Positions 36,641 to 48,499 of a stretch of 64,000 bases of DNA are shown here, in pieces. The DNA comes from Strongylocentrotus droebachiensis (lineage: Eukaryota > Echinodermata > Echinoidea > Camarodonta > Strongylocentrotidae). The translations under genes were made by a program, and so were the position numbers. The stretch is from the NCBI GenBank assembly GCA_035222895.1, contig JAVYIG010002360.1, forward strand, positions 186,001 to 250,000. Reading direction: 5' to 3'. Every line of letters starts with the position of its first letter. The first letter of the stretch is position 1. The notes beneath the pieces were generated by a model. That model was not told the origin of the DNA. It did not search any database and saw only the letters and a list, made by a program, of their open reading frames with translations.

Positions 36641-37404
36641 CTAAGAAAAGGGAAGAATACAGAAAGGAAAGTCAGAAAATGCAGGAAGAATGTAGGTGAA
36701 GAAAAGATGAAGAAAATAAGGGACTTTGCCGTTAGAATCACCAGCTAGCCTCAAGATTGTCATTTACATCATTGGGTACAAAATGTATAAAAATAACCTA
36801 AATATATAGTGGAGGTGAAAATTGTGTCAAACAGACAATATGAATACATGTACAATATAGTTCCTCCTATATGTCATGGACAACTGAAGGCATCAATCGG
36901 GGTGTGGGGGGGGGGGGGTGCATCTACCCAAGCAATTAGCTTGTCTTTAATTGCAATTTTAAGTAGTCTTACAAGGCCAGGAGATTTACTGTTTCACTCT
37001 ATATGGAATAAAGATAAAGGTAATATGAGGAAAATGCATAATCCTTGAGATATAATACAGAAATTTTCATTCTCTTTTTCAATTTTGGAATGAACTTTAA
37101 AGATAACATTTAATCAAATGTGAAGCTATGCCAAACCTTTTGCTCTGTAATGTAGATCCTCATATCCCCAATGACTTCAAAGAGTTGTCATTAATGTGAT
37201 GTTGTGTCTCCTCTCACATCCTCATCCAGGAGTTTTCATCTCTCTGCTGCATCCCCGGCATGATGAAGGCAGCCAATCATCTAGATGAGACAGATTGGGA
37301 AAATTGTGTAACCTGCATTTTCTTGAAGTTAATGCTAAAGTGGAAGCAAGCAACTTTATCTGCTTCAATGAATGTCCAAAACTAATCTACAGATTAATCA
37401 CTAC

Positions 37405-37471
37405 CAATGCCCTCAGCTCTCATAATCTGAAAATCATCAGCTGCTTTTGAGAGCAATCCTTTCAGCAAAGA
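37405..37471 (-). CDS. Array exon copy b, open frame with both splice signals
   Basis: 67 nt. The acceptor is TATTTTCTTAG and the donor G|GTAGTG. The frame reads SLLKGLLSKAADDFQI then MRAEGI, ending in phase 1 to join exon 36414-36462. Together with copy f it is the only copy that keeps the open frame, the AG and the GT. Confidence 0.3.
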
Positions 37472-37950
37472 CTAAGAAAATATAGGAATACAGACAGGGA
37501 GGTCAGAGAACGGAGAAAGAAAGTAGCTGAGTTCAGAGAGGATAAAGAAAGAAAGGGACTTTGCTGTTAGAATCACCAGCCAGCCTCAAGATTGTCATTT
37601 ACATCATTGGGCACAAAATTTAATTATTACCTAGATATATGGCGGAGTTCAAAATTAACTTTATAAACAACATTTAATCAAATATAAAGCCATGACAAAC
37701 CTTTTGCGCTGCAATGTACATGTAGATCCTCATATTCCTTATGACTTCACAGAGTCATCGATGTGATGTTGTGTCTTCACTCACATCCCTATCCAGAAGA
37801 TTTCATCTCTCGGCTCCATCCCCCGGCATGAAGAAGGCAGCCAATCATCTAGATGAGACAAATAGAAGTGATTGGGACAATTTTGTTACCTGCATTTCCA
37901 TGAAGTTAATGCTAAAGTGGAAGCAAGAGACTTTATTTGCTAATCGACAC

Positions 37951-38017
37951 CAATGCCCTCAGCTCTCATAATCTAAAAATCATCAGCTGCTTTTAAGAGC
38001 AATCCTTTCAGCAAAGT
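37951..38017 (-). pseudogene. Array exon copy c, nonsense mutation
   Basis: 67 nt, with AG acceptor and GT donor retained. The CAG of the other copies is TAG here, so the frame ends after KAADDF. Confidence 0.4.
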
Positions 38018-38522
38018 CTAAGAAGAGGGAAGAATACACAGAGAGAAGTCAGAAAATACAAAAATAATGTAGCTGAGTTAAGAAAGGATAAAGAAAGAAA
38101 GGGACTTTGCTGTTAGAATCACCAGCTAGCCTCAAGATTGTCATTTACATCATTGGGCACAAAATGTATAATTATAACCTAAATATAAAGCGGAGTTAAA
38201 AATGAACTTTATAAACAACATTTAATCAAATATAAAGCCATGACAAACCTTTTGCTTTGCGATGTAGATCCTCATATTCCTGATGACACCACAAAGTCAT
38301 TGATGTGATGTTGTGTCTCCTCTCACATCCCCATCAGGGAGTTTTCATCTCTCGGCTCCATCGCCCGGCATGGTGAAGGCAGCCAATCATCTAGATGAGA
38401 CGGATAGAAGAGGTAGGGAAATTTGGTAACCTGTATATCCATGTAGTTAATGTTTAAGTAGAAGGTAGAGACATTATCTGCTTCTATGAATGTCCAAAGC
38501 TAAACTACAGATTAATTACCAC

Positions 38523-38587
38523 CAATGCCCTCAGCTCTCATAATCTGAAAATCATCAGCTGCTCAAAGGCAATCCTTTCAGCAAAGA
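38523..38587 (-). pseudogene. Array exon copy d, frameshifted
   Basis: 65 nt: two bases are missing in the middle relative to copies b, c, e and f, and a stop follows at once in the shared frame. The AG acceptor and GT donor remain. Confidence 0.4.
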
Positions 38588-39076
38588 CTAAGAAAAGGGA
38601 AGAATACAGACAGACAAGTCAGAGAATGGAGAAAGAATGTAGCTGAGTTCAGAGAAAATAAAGAAAGAAAGGGACTTTGCCGTTAGAATCACCAGCTAGC
38701 CTCAAAATTGTCATTTACATCATTGGGCACAAAGTGTATAATTATAACCTAGATATATAGCGAAGTTAAAAATGAACTTTATAAACAACATTTAATCTAA
38801 TGTAAAGCCATGCCGTACCTTTTGCTCTGCAATGTAGATCCTCATATATTCCTGATGACTCCACTGAGTCACTGATGTGATGTTGTGCCTCCTCTCACAT
38901 CTCCCGGTTCCATCCCCTGGCACGGTGAAGGCAGCAAATCATCTAGATGAGACAGAGAGAAGAGATGGGGGAAATCTGTTAACCTTCACTTCCATGTAGC
39001 TAATGCTTAAAATGGAAGCAAGCATCTTTATATCCTTCAATGAATATCCAAAGCTAAACTACTGATTAATTACCAC

Positions 39077-39143
39077 CAATGCCCTCAGCTCTCATAATCT
39101 GAAAATCATCGGCTGCTTTTGAGAGCAATCCTTTCAGCAAAGA
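39077..39143 (-). pseudogene. Array exon copy e, open frame but acceptor AG lost
   Basis: 67 nt with the same frame as copy b (...KAADDFQIMRAEGI), but the acceptor reads CTCTCGG instead of TCTTAG. Confidence 0.4.
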
Positions 39144-39867
39144 CCGAGAGAAGGGAAGAATACAGATAGACAAGTCAGAAAATGTAGGAAGAATGTAGCT
39201 GAGTGCAGAAAAGATGAAGAAAATAAGGGACTTTGCCGTTAGAATCACCAGCTAGCCTCAAGATTGTCATTTACATCATTGGGCACAAAGTGGATAATTG
39301 TAACCTAAATATATCAGGGAGGGGGTGGATCTATCAAAGTAATTAGCTTCTCTTTGATTGCAATTTTATTACTTTCATTTAATTTAGTAAGAATAAAAAT
39401 AGTCTTAAAAAGTACGTTAAAATGGACACCAGATTTACAGTTTCATTCTATAGTTCATTCAAAATTAAGGTAATGTGGGGGTAATGTATTATCCTTCATA
39501 TATAAAATAAACAATTTTATACTCATTATCAATTTTGGGATGAACTTTATAAACAACATTTAATCAAATGTAAAGCCATGCCAAACCATCTTACTCTGCA
39601 ATGTCGATACTCAATTCCTCATATTCCCAATGACTTCACTGAGTCATTGATGTGATGTTATGTCTCCTCTCACATCCCTATCCTGGAGTTTCATCCCTTG
39701 GCTCCATCCCCCGGCATGGTGAAGGCAGGCAATCATCTAGATGAGACAGAAGGGAAGAGATTGTCAAAATCTGGTAACCTGCATATTCATGTAGTTAATG
39801 CTTAAGTGGGAGAAATAGACTTGATTCACTTCAATGAATGTCCAAAGCTAAACTAAAGATAAGAAAC

Positions 39868-39934
39868 CAATACCCTCAGCTCTCATAATCTTAAAATCAT
39901 CAGCTGCTTTTAAGAGCAATCCTTTCAGCAAAGA
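39868..39934 (-). CDS. Array exon copy f, open frame with both splice signals
   Basis: 67 nt; acceptor CTTCTATTAG, donor G|GTTTCT. It reads SLLKGLLLKAADDFKI then MRAEGI. It differs from copy b by two conservative replacements (S to L, Q to K). Confidence 0.3.
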
Positions 39935-40314
39935 CTAATAGAAGGGAAGAATACAGACAGGCAAGTCAGAGAATGTAGAAAGAGAGGAGCTGAGTTCACA
40001 GAGGATAAAGAAAGAAAGGGACTTTGCTGTTAGAATCACCAGCTAGCCTCAAAATTGTCATTTACATCATTGGGCACAAAGTGTATAATTATAACCTAGA
40101 TATATAGCGAAGTTAACAATGAACTTTATAAACAACATTTAATCTAATGTAAAGCCATGCCGTACCTTTTGCTCTGCAATGTAGATCCTCATATATTCCT
40201 GATGACTCCACTGAGTCACTGATGTGATGTTGTGCCTATATTTAAAAACAATGTCTATTTGCAAGGGCATACTATTTCAAATAACTATTTGTCCAGTAAA
40301 CAAATAATGCCCTC

Positions 40315-40380
40315 AGCTCTCATAATCTGAATAATCAATGGCTGCTTTACAATCATCCTTCCGGCAGAGTCAAGAATGAA
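40315..40380 (-). pseudogene. Array exon copy g, most diverged
   Basis: This copy retains the terminal CAGATTATGAGAGCTGAGGG part. It has lost both the AG acceptor and the GT donor and has multiple substitutions and an indel. Confidence 0.4.
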
Positions 40381-40751
40381 GCATAGTCACAGAATAGATT
40401 TTGAAAGGAAGAAAAAATGAAATTGAGGTTTAATACAGAGGAAGGAAACTCTACTGTCAGAACAATCAGCTAGCCTCAAGAAATAGGTTAACATCATCGG
40501 GCAGTTGGGATATTTGAAGGTATGCTACATCATAATATTAATGTTCTTGGGACATAAATACAAATGAACATTACATGTCTTTTGTTATACATGGTTGAGA
40601 GAATGAAAGTTTAATTCAAATACATGCTGAATGTATAATCACCACAACACAAGTCGCATACTATCTACATCTTTAAAATTACCAAATAAAGCATTTTACT
40701 ACTGATTCACTATCAGGTTTCTCTAAAATATAATCTAAGTTAACTATTTAC

Positions 40752-40864
40752 CTAAAGAGGAGATGTCAGAGGAATCCATACTCGGCTGTTAAAACTGGTT
40801 GAGTTACATTTTCAAGTGTTTCAACTGGGCTCTTCCGAAACTGCCTTATGTGTCCTTTCCTTTC
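40752..40864 (-). other. Candidate exon of the unknown minus-strand gene
   Basis: 113 nt between a good acceptor (TTTCTTTTCATCTTGAATGCAG) and a donor TTTAG|GTAAAT. It has an ATG near its 3' end reading MDSSDISSL in phase 1, preceded by an in-frame TAA. Spliced after 46848-46916, its first frame stays open for about 32 codons and then hits TGA. Coding status is undecided. Confidence 0.3.
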
Positions 40865-41261
40865 CTGCATTCAAGATGAAAAGAAAGTAATTTAAACAAT
40901 TGTTATACTACATGTATGTAAAGTGGCTTTCAAGAGATAAAATACTGTATCTTCAACAACAACAACAACAAAAATCATTTCAACAACCAATTGCTGTTGG
41001 TTCAAGATTTTTCCACCCATATCTGACTCTACTGAATCACATTTGACATTAGCCTAAGTATGAGTCATTTCTTGCTCCTGTCTGTATTTTCCAGATTCAA
41101 TTTTCATCTATTGTATTGGATTGGATGGCTTTACATGTACATGTACACAGTAGTACATTCTAGAAGCATACTGGCTTGAATAAACAGATCAAATACAGGG
41201 ATATACTATGTACATGTACATGTATGTATCACTTTCACTTCGAGAGACTACACATAATAGG

Positions 41262-41420
41262 CAGTGTCACACAGAAAAATCCCTTAAAAAATCCCTGGAA
41301 AAATCCTTTCAAGGGAGAATTTTTTCGCCTCGATTGGACGATTTTTAATGGGATAATTGATGACAGACGGCAATTAAGAGGATAACTAAAATCTGGATTT
41401 TTGGCCTCTGTGTGACACTG
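41262..41420. mobile_element. MITE family F
   Basis: CAGTGTCACACAGA and TCTGTGTGACACTG termini are perfectly inverted over 14 nt; the interior has iterated AAAATCC. No clear target duplication. Confidence 0.75.
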
Positions 41421-43800
41421 ACACCGCCCAATGTAGCCCTGTAATAAAATTCCCCTCACATGGGTCTGCAGATTGAGACTATCCATTAACACAAATGATG
41501 ACATGTATGGAATGTATGAGCTTGGGTATAGGAATGCAATGGATACAACATGTATGCACCTGCCAAGGGGCTGTGTTAGTGTCAGCATATTTGGGTAATG
41601 GACATTGGTGCACTGACCAGTCAAAAATCTACTCAAGATGTTGAAACATTTTCCTTTAAATTCTAAGATACACATGTACATCATGCTACTTCCAATTTCT
41701 ACAGTTTTTCACATTTATTCAGATGCTTCATGAATCATCTTTCTTTCCGAATCTCTTTTATTACTTTACAAATTGATACATAGAATTCAACAAATACAAT
41801 ATATGTATGCATTATTGCATTTTCAAACAAAATAATTCAGCAAGATAAGGAGGGTTTTCTAGACCCACTACATTTCGGTATCGATGTAAAACATTTTTCT
41901 TCTCAGAAACGACATGAACAGTGAACCATACGATTTTCCCCTTATTCATGAACAAAAGCCTGAAAGCTAGACAAAAGCTATCAACAAGAGTTAAAAGGAT
42001 TAGACCTGCATGCCTTTCCCATTTGTCAACATTGCCTTGCTTTCAATATACAAGTAAATTGGTGTCACACTCCCCGAGGCACCCTACATTAATTCAGCAA
42101 TAAAGTTGAATACCCGGGCTTCATGTTATGATGTACTACATGAATTCCTCGGTAATCCGCACAGCAAAATGGATTTTGCGATACCAGCCCCCTGCCTTAT
42201 GAGAGAGTAATTGATGGGGGCATCTGCAGGCTTTTTTTAAGAAATGGGGACATGAAGGCCTAGATGTGAGGTGGTGGACAGGAGTGAAAATTACTTACCC
42301 AGTACACTGAATCCTGTAATTTACATCTGCTTTCACACTCATGTATTATACACCACATACTTATTGCTTTGAATAGTGCACTCATCAATGTGAAATCAAT
42401 TAAATTTGATGAATGTACAAACTTATTTTCAGTCTCATGAATGCTTGTTTGCTAATGTGAAGTTGAAGTGACATTTTCTCACAATTATACATCTTATTGT
42501 CTTTCAATAAGAACTCTTTCTTAGTTTATTACCAATATTTGGAAGTTTTCAGACCAGCATTTTTAGCCTTTCCATTCCTAATAGATTTTTGTTTCATTTT
42601 AAACAAAAATACAAAGGAGCAGTGTAGCTCAAAATTCTTTTGAAGAGGTCCATTGTTGACCTGGCAGGGGGAGGGGGTGGAGGGTGGTCATGTTTCTATT
42701 AAACTTCCAACATAGTTTAATCCCTCCAAAATAGTACCTAAAATAATTTGTATTTTAAGATGGCTCATGATACTTCTGGTGAGAGAGGAAAAAAAAGTAT
42801 ACATTAGGCCCTAATATTGCACATTAACTAAATTATTGATTAATCTTTTTTTTAAAAATATTTTACTGTCAATAATATGGTAATTATGCAGATAAATCAT
42901 CTACATTGTACATCCTTACTCCACAAAAAGCTATGAAGTATGAAGAAAAGAAATGTTGTATTAACCTACATGGCTGCAAACCCTTTGTATCTCCTGCTTT
43001 CTTCCCCCGTTAATAACACCTCACACACTCACTTTCTTGTCAACACCAACATCATGCACACAGATGATACTTTGGAAGACACTCTATCGTCCAACCAACC
43101 CAAACCCAAATTAATCACCACCTAAATCCATCCTGCGGAATAAAGTGCTTTCCCATTCATAACAAGATAGCGTCTCCTCCCTCCTCCCCCTCTCGCTCAC
43201 TGTCACTCTCATCTGGAGAATCGGAGAGGCTCTCCTCGTCGTATTGTTTATACAGTAATGATGATCATATCTGACCATTAGGACATGTATGGACTGCCAC
43301 AGCAGGGGATGGAATTAAGGGGGACCGCTCTTTGACAATCCTACGGAGTGCTATAATAAGTTGTTTGTAGAAGCGAATTCAACTGCAAGACTCCATTATC
43401 AAATTGATTAAACTGTAATCATATCATATTTCTGTAGTTCTGCCATTCTAGTATTCTACAGTGGAAATATGATTTGGATTTAATAAGTTGGATTATCATT
43501 CACAAAGGAGCAACCAACGAAGATGACATCACTCAATTGTTTCAGAGGGGTAAGTTATCTTGTCGGTACATGATGTTATCTGAGTTCTAGATAGCACTTA
43601 CCGGTAGCTAAGTGACTTGTCTTTAGAGAAGTGTTTGCATGTTATATCAACAATACAGCTGATGGAAACAAATAAAAGGAGAGTTTAAAAAACCAAATTA
43701 TGCTCATTATGAATGATATTAATAAATTTCTCTTATGAAATTGAATGTGAAATTGTGAATTGTCAAGTTTCAAAAGAAAACTTTCCTTTTTACTAACCCT
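41421..43800. other. Intergenic or intronic stretch without recognised coding features
   Basis: Mostly AT-rich unique sequence. A plus-strand ATG ACA TCA CTC..GGG|GTAAGT block near 43523-43550 resembles a short first exon but has no supported continuation. Confidence 0.5.
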
Positions 43801-44859
43801 GTATAAACCGATCATTGGATCGGGGGGCCAATTGTTGGCCGATCAGGTAAAATCGTATAATAAATTCTGATCGCCGATCAAGTTTTTCGCTATCAAATAC
43901 TAAAAAACATGCATAGCTGGGATTATTTTGTCATTTGGAGTTGTTGTAGACCTTGTTTGTTGAATATCAAGTGCCTTTTCATGAATTTGAAATTGATAAT
44001 ATTAGTCTAAGAGAGGAGGCAAAACATGCGATTACGTTGACAATGGAAAAAAATGCGTGCCTAGATAATAATACAAGAGCACCAGCATCGTACCGTGAGT
44101 AAAAATGTTTCCCAGCTCAATCATACACAGGGTGTCACTGTCAACTCACCACTCAGAAACTAGGACAAAACTAGCTGCCAATGTCTGGATTTCTGTTTGG
44201 ACTGGGAGGAAAATTTGTCTGTCATCTTTAGTTTTTAAAACAACATTGTTACTATTATTTGTGACAAGTTCACAAGCACAATTCGCAGTAAAATTGCATG
44301 GGTTTTCGTAGACGGACCTGGGGTGCTTCCTACGACGTCTGCAATTTTTTTTTTGGGCAGCGCCATCTTTTGTCAACTGTTGACGTAAATATGATTTATT
44401 GTAGGAAGGAGAGTGCTGTGCAGTATGGCGTAAAATCACCACAAAAAAAAAGGCTAGGCATTAACGGTATTAATTTTACAACAACTTTTTCCCTGGCGTG
44501 TCTAAAAATACCGCGAAATACATATGCATGTGCAGATATTACGCGCTGTCACCATGGATTTGGGCTAAGCAGAGTCACGCCTCCCTATTTGGCCAATTCA
44601 TAAAATAAGGGGGGGGGGGAAGGGTATTTTCAAACTGTAATGGCTTGTGATTCCTTAGGGCTAGCAACAACAAAAAGCGCGTATATACATGTATATTCAT
44701 TACAGCTGGCCCAACTTTAACTCCAGGGAGCTCCGACGCCAATGCCGAAGGCGTAGGAGCTCCAGAGCCTGTTTATGAAAACGATTTCAACAGCAGGTTG
44801 GGTCACATTTTTTCGCAATGTAAAGAGGTAGTAATTACAATTTTGACTTACAATGTTTT

Positions 44860-45104
44860 TCGACTCCTCTGGGCATTTTTCCAACCACTTAAAATTAGAA
44901 GTCTTTGATGGGATTCTGGTGAAAAAATGGAATCATAAAAAAAATCATCCCCCCCCCCCTTTTGAGTAAGAAAATTGGGGGGAAAATTGGGAAAATAAGG
45001 GATGGATGAATTGTCGGCTGCATGAGGATGAAGAATCACTCTTTTGTGCATCAAAGATTTCTTCAAATTAAAATTTTAAGTGGTTGGAAATAGGCCTGAG
45101 TCGA
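44860..45104. mobile_element. Nested MITE with TCGACTC/GAGTCGA ends
   Basis: TCGACTC...TTCCAACCACTTAAAATT is inverted as AATTTTAAGTGGTTGGAA...GAGTCGA. Confidence 0.65.
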
Positions 45105-45866
45105 AACGGGTCCCCGCCCGGGCCCCGACCGTCAAGCTGAAACCCGGTTTTTGGTTTTCGGGTTTCGGGTTTTTCAAAATTAAATTTCACACTGATATTT
45201 TGAAATATAGAACTAAAAATATGCAATTCACAAACTTATATTTCAATATAATCAAATAAATATGCTTTAGAAATAAATGGATATTGTTTCAGTTGCCGGT
45301 AGGTGTTTTTATCGCTCTAAAATTGAGGCTGCAAGAAAGGAATCACGCTTCGTGGTACCGATCGAGTGCGTTCAGAAACGGAAGTGGAAATAGATCTATG
45401 ACCCACTGAAGACAGAGCAAGAAAGTGCCACACAGAAGACTAAAATGTTGATCGGACTATTGCAATTAAATCGTAATACTAAAGGCATTGATTTATTTGT
45501 CAAAATATATCCACAATATAAATTACCCTTGATAGTTTGATGAAGGAAAATAAATTAAAGCTCTTAATTGAAATAACATCGAAGTGCCTTTCGTTCGTTC
45601 TAAAAATGCGTGTATAACGGCAATCAGAAGTTACGAGTCAAGCTTGATATGCATGTTTACATCCCTGCACAGTCATCCGACCTGATCGGAACAATAAGCA
45701 TTGAACCAATTAAAAAACATCACTTAAGACTTTGAGGGACTCCAATTCAACAACATTACCATAAAATTGTTATTTGCTTTGACAAATAATACTAAAGATA
45801 TTCATAATATCTTACAGAAATAATGATATTTCATGAGCTACGTTCTCGATATTGAGTTCAGCTAGC

Positions 45867-45946
45867 AAAACATGCGGGCCGCCATCTTGGATTATAATGC
45901 ATACCTACATTATAATCCAAGACAAGATGACGGCCCGCATGTTTTG
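45867..45946. repeat. Hairpin containing GCGGGCCG
   Basis: AACATGCGGGCCGCCATCTT with GATTATAATG pairs with CATTATAATC and ATGACGGCCCGCATGTT; one arm has a 5-nt insertion. Confidence 0.75.
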
Positions 45947-46725
45947 CCTCTGCTCTGAGACCAATATTATTAATTTCAAAGTCATGAAAAGGCACTAAAT
46001 ATCAACAAAAATGGTCTACACCAACTCCAAATGACAAAATAATCCCAGCCATGAATTTTTTTTGAGCATTTGATAGCCAAAAACTTCAAAATTTTCGTCA
46101 TTAAAAAAAAAAAAAAAACCTACATTATAATCCAAGATGGCGGCCCGCATGTTTTGCCTCTGCTCTTAGACCAATATTATTAATTTCAAAGTCATGAAAA
46201 GGCACTAAATATCAACAAACATGGTCTACAACAACTCCAAATGACAAAATAACCCCAGCCATGAATTTTTTTTGAGCATTTGATAGCCAAAAACTAAAAT
46301 TTTCGTCATAAAAAAAAAAAAAAAAAAAAAAAAAAATCAGCCGATTTTTTTTTTGTCGCTCTTCCGATCCGATACCGAACAAAGGTGCGAGGGTGTCGCT
46401 CCGATCTTCCGATCCGATCAGAGCCCCAACTTAAAGGGTTACATAGGGATGCGTGCAATCTCTATGGGAAGGATTTTAGCACACAAAACTGAGTGCGCGA
46501 TCAGACACCCTATTTAAAGCATGACATGTCTGTATTGCGTATTGGCATTATCATTGCGCTCTCTGCATTAAGTGAGCCCTCTTTGACTCTGAGTCTCTCA
46601 CTTAAAGACACTCAGTAGTTAGCTCTCATGGGGAATTCAACACTGTTCAGGTGTTTACCCAATAACAGGTGTTGTCAATCACCAGAGTTAGCCTCGAGTT
46701 TTATGACCATTCGACCTTACATGTA

Positions 46726-47194
46726 AGGCCATGTAAAATTGATTTCATGTTGATCGTCCCCGCCCGCTTCCTTTTTTCCGCCCGCCTCCTGATATTTGAT
46801 ATTTGATATATTTTCTTTTTATTCAGAAAACAACACAGAATACTTACCATATGCATCTTTTCCACCTTTTCTTCAAATACGCTGTTCAAATATTCTTGTA
46901 CAAACATACTAACACTCTAGAAAAAATTGTATTGAAATGTAGAGTGGTTGATATCAGCGATATGCTGAAGTGAAGCTGCGCTAAAGAATGATGCGATGAT
47001 GCATGCGCTGCGCATGCATATATCGCATGTATATGCTTGAGTCGAGGAGCTAGCTAGAGATGAGTCGATCGAGTCGACTGATCAGCGGCAGCCATCTTGG
47101 GAAAAATATCAAATATCAAATAACATGGTCTACACCCTCCTCCTCTTTTTCAAAAAATCCGGACGATCAACATGTAATCAATTTTACATGGCCT
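46726..47194. mobile_element. Inverted-repeat element around the candidate ATG exon
   Basis: Arms AGGCCATGTAAAATTGATT plus CATGTTGATCGTCC (46726-46760) and their near-exact complement (47161-47194), with inner GATATTTGATATTTGATAT / ATATCAAATATCAAATA also inverted. Confidence 0.8.
46848..46916 (-). other. Candidate exon with start codon, inside an inverted-repeat element
   Basis: The acceptor is TTTTTTCTAG. ATG lies at 46907-46905, the reading is MFVQEYLNSVFEEKVEKMHM, then a perfect GTAAGT donor. It sits between the arms of the 46726-47194 inverted repeat, so it may be a transposon-derived or exonised sequence rather than a host exon. Confidence 0.25.
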
Positions 47195-48421
47195 AATGCT
47201 CTGCTTTTCCCTCACCCGATAAGAAGCGGGATCCGAAGCTAGACTCTCCGAGAGATAAGGGGGTAATTCTTGACTGGCCAACGGGTTTGCTGTGTGCAGA
47301 TTTGTACTCCCATTAGTTGTTTTTCCACCAAGTCTGGTGTCGACGAATTATGGCCGTCTGCACGTGGAAACTGAGGCGTGACTCCATTTAAATGCAAAAC
47401 CGCTGGAGTGGATCGGCCAATGATTAGCGCGATATCTCATATAATCTAAATGTACAGCGCTCAATGCGTAAAGTATGGTCACAGTTCTGAACAAGCGCCA
47501 TAAAATAGCTTGCATTTGTTCATTTTTACTAGTTTTTAAAATTGCATTTGCAGTTTTTCTTTTAAATCAACCGTCTAGATACACAACCTGTCCGGGCACA
47601 CAACGTCTAAATATACCACATGAAAGTGCTAGAAAAGCTATACAAATTACGAAAAAAAATTAAAGTTCAGTTAAAGTTGATACTCTAAGCAAATAAATGT
47701 CCCTTAATTTGTTACCTACGGCAAGTATATGTTATTTTTAAGTTTTTCAATTACTTAGTATATCACAAAAAATTCTGTCTACTCGAAATCCTCAATTGAA
47801 ATGTCTAAAATATCCGCCTCTCTTTGCATAGAAAATCAGTCACGACGCTGGTCTACTATTTATGACCTCACGTCCGGGAGAGAGTATATTCACGTACCCG
47901 GATGTTCCATAGCAAACGTGTGCAGAGTGATACGATTTTCTGCATATTTTTGTTTCAAAGGCTGAAAAGTCTAATAAATCATAATTCTATGTACAATTCT
48001 TTACCTTCCCCTAGTACTTCATAGTATTAATATCAATTCCCCTTTTAAAAATTATGACATATACATGCCAACGATGTGCTATTAGTCGATATTTTCACCA
48101 TGTAATTTTTGTTTTGGTGTTGAAATCGGCCCAGGCACGGAGTGAACAGTAGCTGTATACCCATGCACAGTTCATTACCATACACTACAGCGATCTCCCG
48201 ATAGTTTCTTCTTCCCTTTTCCCATGTCTTTCGCCTTCCTTGGCCCTGAACATCCTTCATCTACCAATTCTGACACCGGTAGTCAGGAGCAAGTCTTTGT
48301 TAGTTGTTTTTCTTAGCTGGCAACGTCGCTTTCATTCTCTTGCAATTGCCGATAAATTATAACTAGCGCACGTACGTTCCATCACAAGCAAGCAGCGCCT
48401 AGAGCAACGGCTTGGTCTTAC

Positions 48422-48490
48422 CTCCCGATTCTGCTCGCTCCACGAACGTTCACTGCAAGAGCCGCATCACTCGCCAAAATATTATAGAGG
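48422..48490 (-). promoter_or_regulatory. Candidate TATA-like promoter and leader exon (minus strand)
   Basis: On the minus strand CTCTATAATATTTT is followed by a GC-richer segment that ends GGGAG|GTAAGACC, a consensus donor. The only ATG in it is stopped after five codons. The surroundings (48360-48480) are richer in CG than the flanks. Confidence 0.25.
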
Positions 48491-48499
48491 AAGCGCGCT

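Larger units (their letters stand above)
36576..40380 (-). repeat. Array of seven diverged tandem units carrying an exon-like block
   Basis: Units start near 36576, 37405, 37951, 38523, 39077, 39868 and about 40315 (spacings about 830, 545, 570, 555, 790 and 450 bp). Each contains a segment related to CAATGCCCTCAGCTCTC, then CTTTCAGCAAAGACTAAGA, then GGGACTTTGCCGTTAGAATC with TCAAGATTGTCATTTACATC. Most units also share an ACATTTAATCAAATGTAAAG block and a CAATCATCTAGATGAGAC block. On the minus strand the conserved segment looks like a polypyrimidine tract, an AG acceptor, a 67-nt block and a GT donor. Units differ by indels and substitutions, so the array is old or fast-evolving, not an assembly stutter. 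Confidence 0.85.
43800..46430. mobile_element. Composite inverted-repeat region
   Basis: Sequence 43885-44030 (ATTATTTTGTCATTTGGAGT, AAGTGCCTTTTCATGAATTT, GGCAAAACATGCG) recurs inverted at 45930-46100 and again at 46130-46310. The outer parts are rich in CCGATC/GATCGG. The interior holds a GGAGCTCCGACGCC / GGCGTAGGAGCTCC hairpin (44727-44763), a nested MITE and a retroelement-like scrap (44105-44310). Confidence 0.65.
35558..48480 (-). other. Candidate unknown minus-strand transcription unit spanning the 36-40 kb exon array
   Basis: I do not recognise this gene. Its support is a chain of splice-like signals on the minus strand. They are a TATA-like CTATAATA (48479-48488) followed by a possible leader exon with donor GTAAGA (exon end 48422); an exon opening with ATG (46848-46916); an exon at 40752-40864; repeated 67-nt exon-like blocks (37405-39934); an exon at 36414-36462; and a terminal exon at 35558-35615 with TAA. 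An AATAAA (minus) lies at 34540-34535. A repeated block (phase 0 in, phase 1 out) reads in frame into 36414-36462 and on to the stop. The upstream connection is unresolved: exon 40752-40864 brings a stop in the frame entered from 46848. It could be a low-coding or noncoding RNA gene. Confidence 0.3.

Noticed and set aside
36576-40380. Array as a microRNA, snoRNA or CRISPR-like cluster
   Set aside because: No consistent hairpin could be folded by eye. A TGATGA/CTGA pair is too close for a C/D snoRNA. Units are too long and divergent for CRISPR. A splice-signal reading fits better, but is unproven.
41235-41684. 149-codon minus-strand ORF
   Set aside because: Runs through a MITE (41262-41420) with no recognisable domain; likely chance.
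43500-43555. Plus-strand ATG followed by a GTAAGT donor as a first exon
   Set aside because: No in-phase downstream plus-strand exon was found before RSU1.
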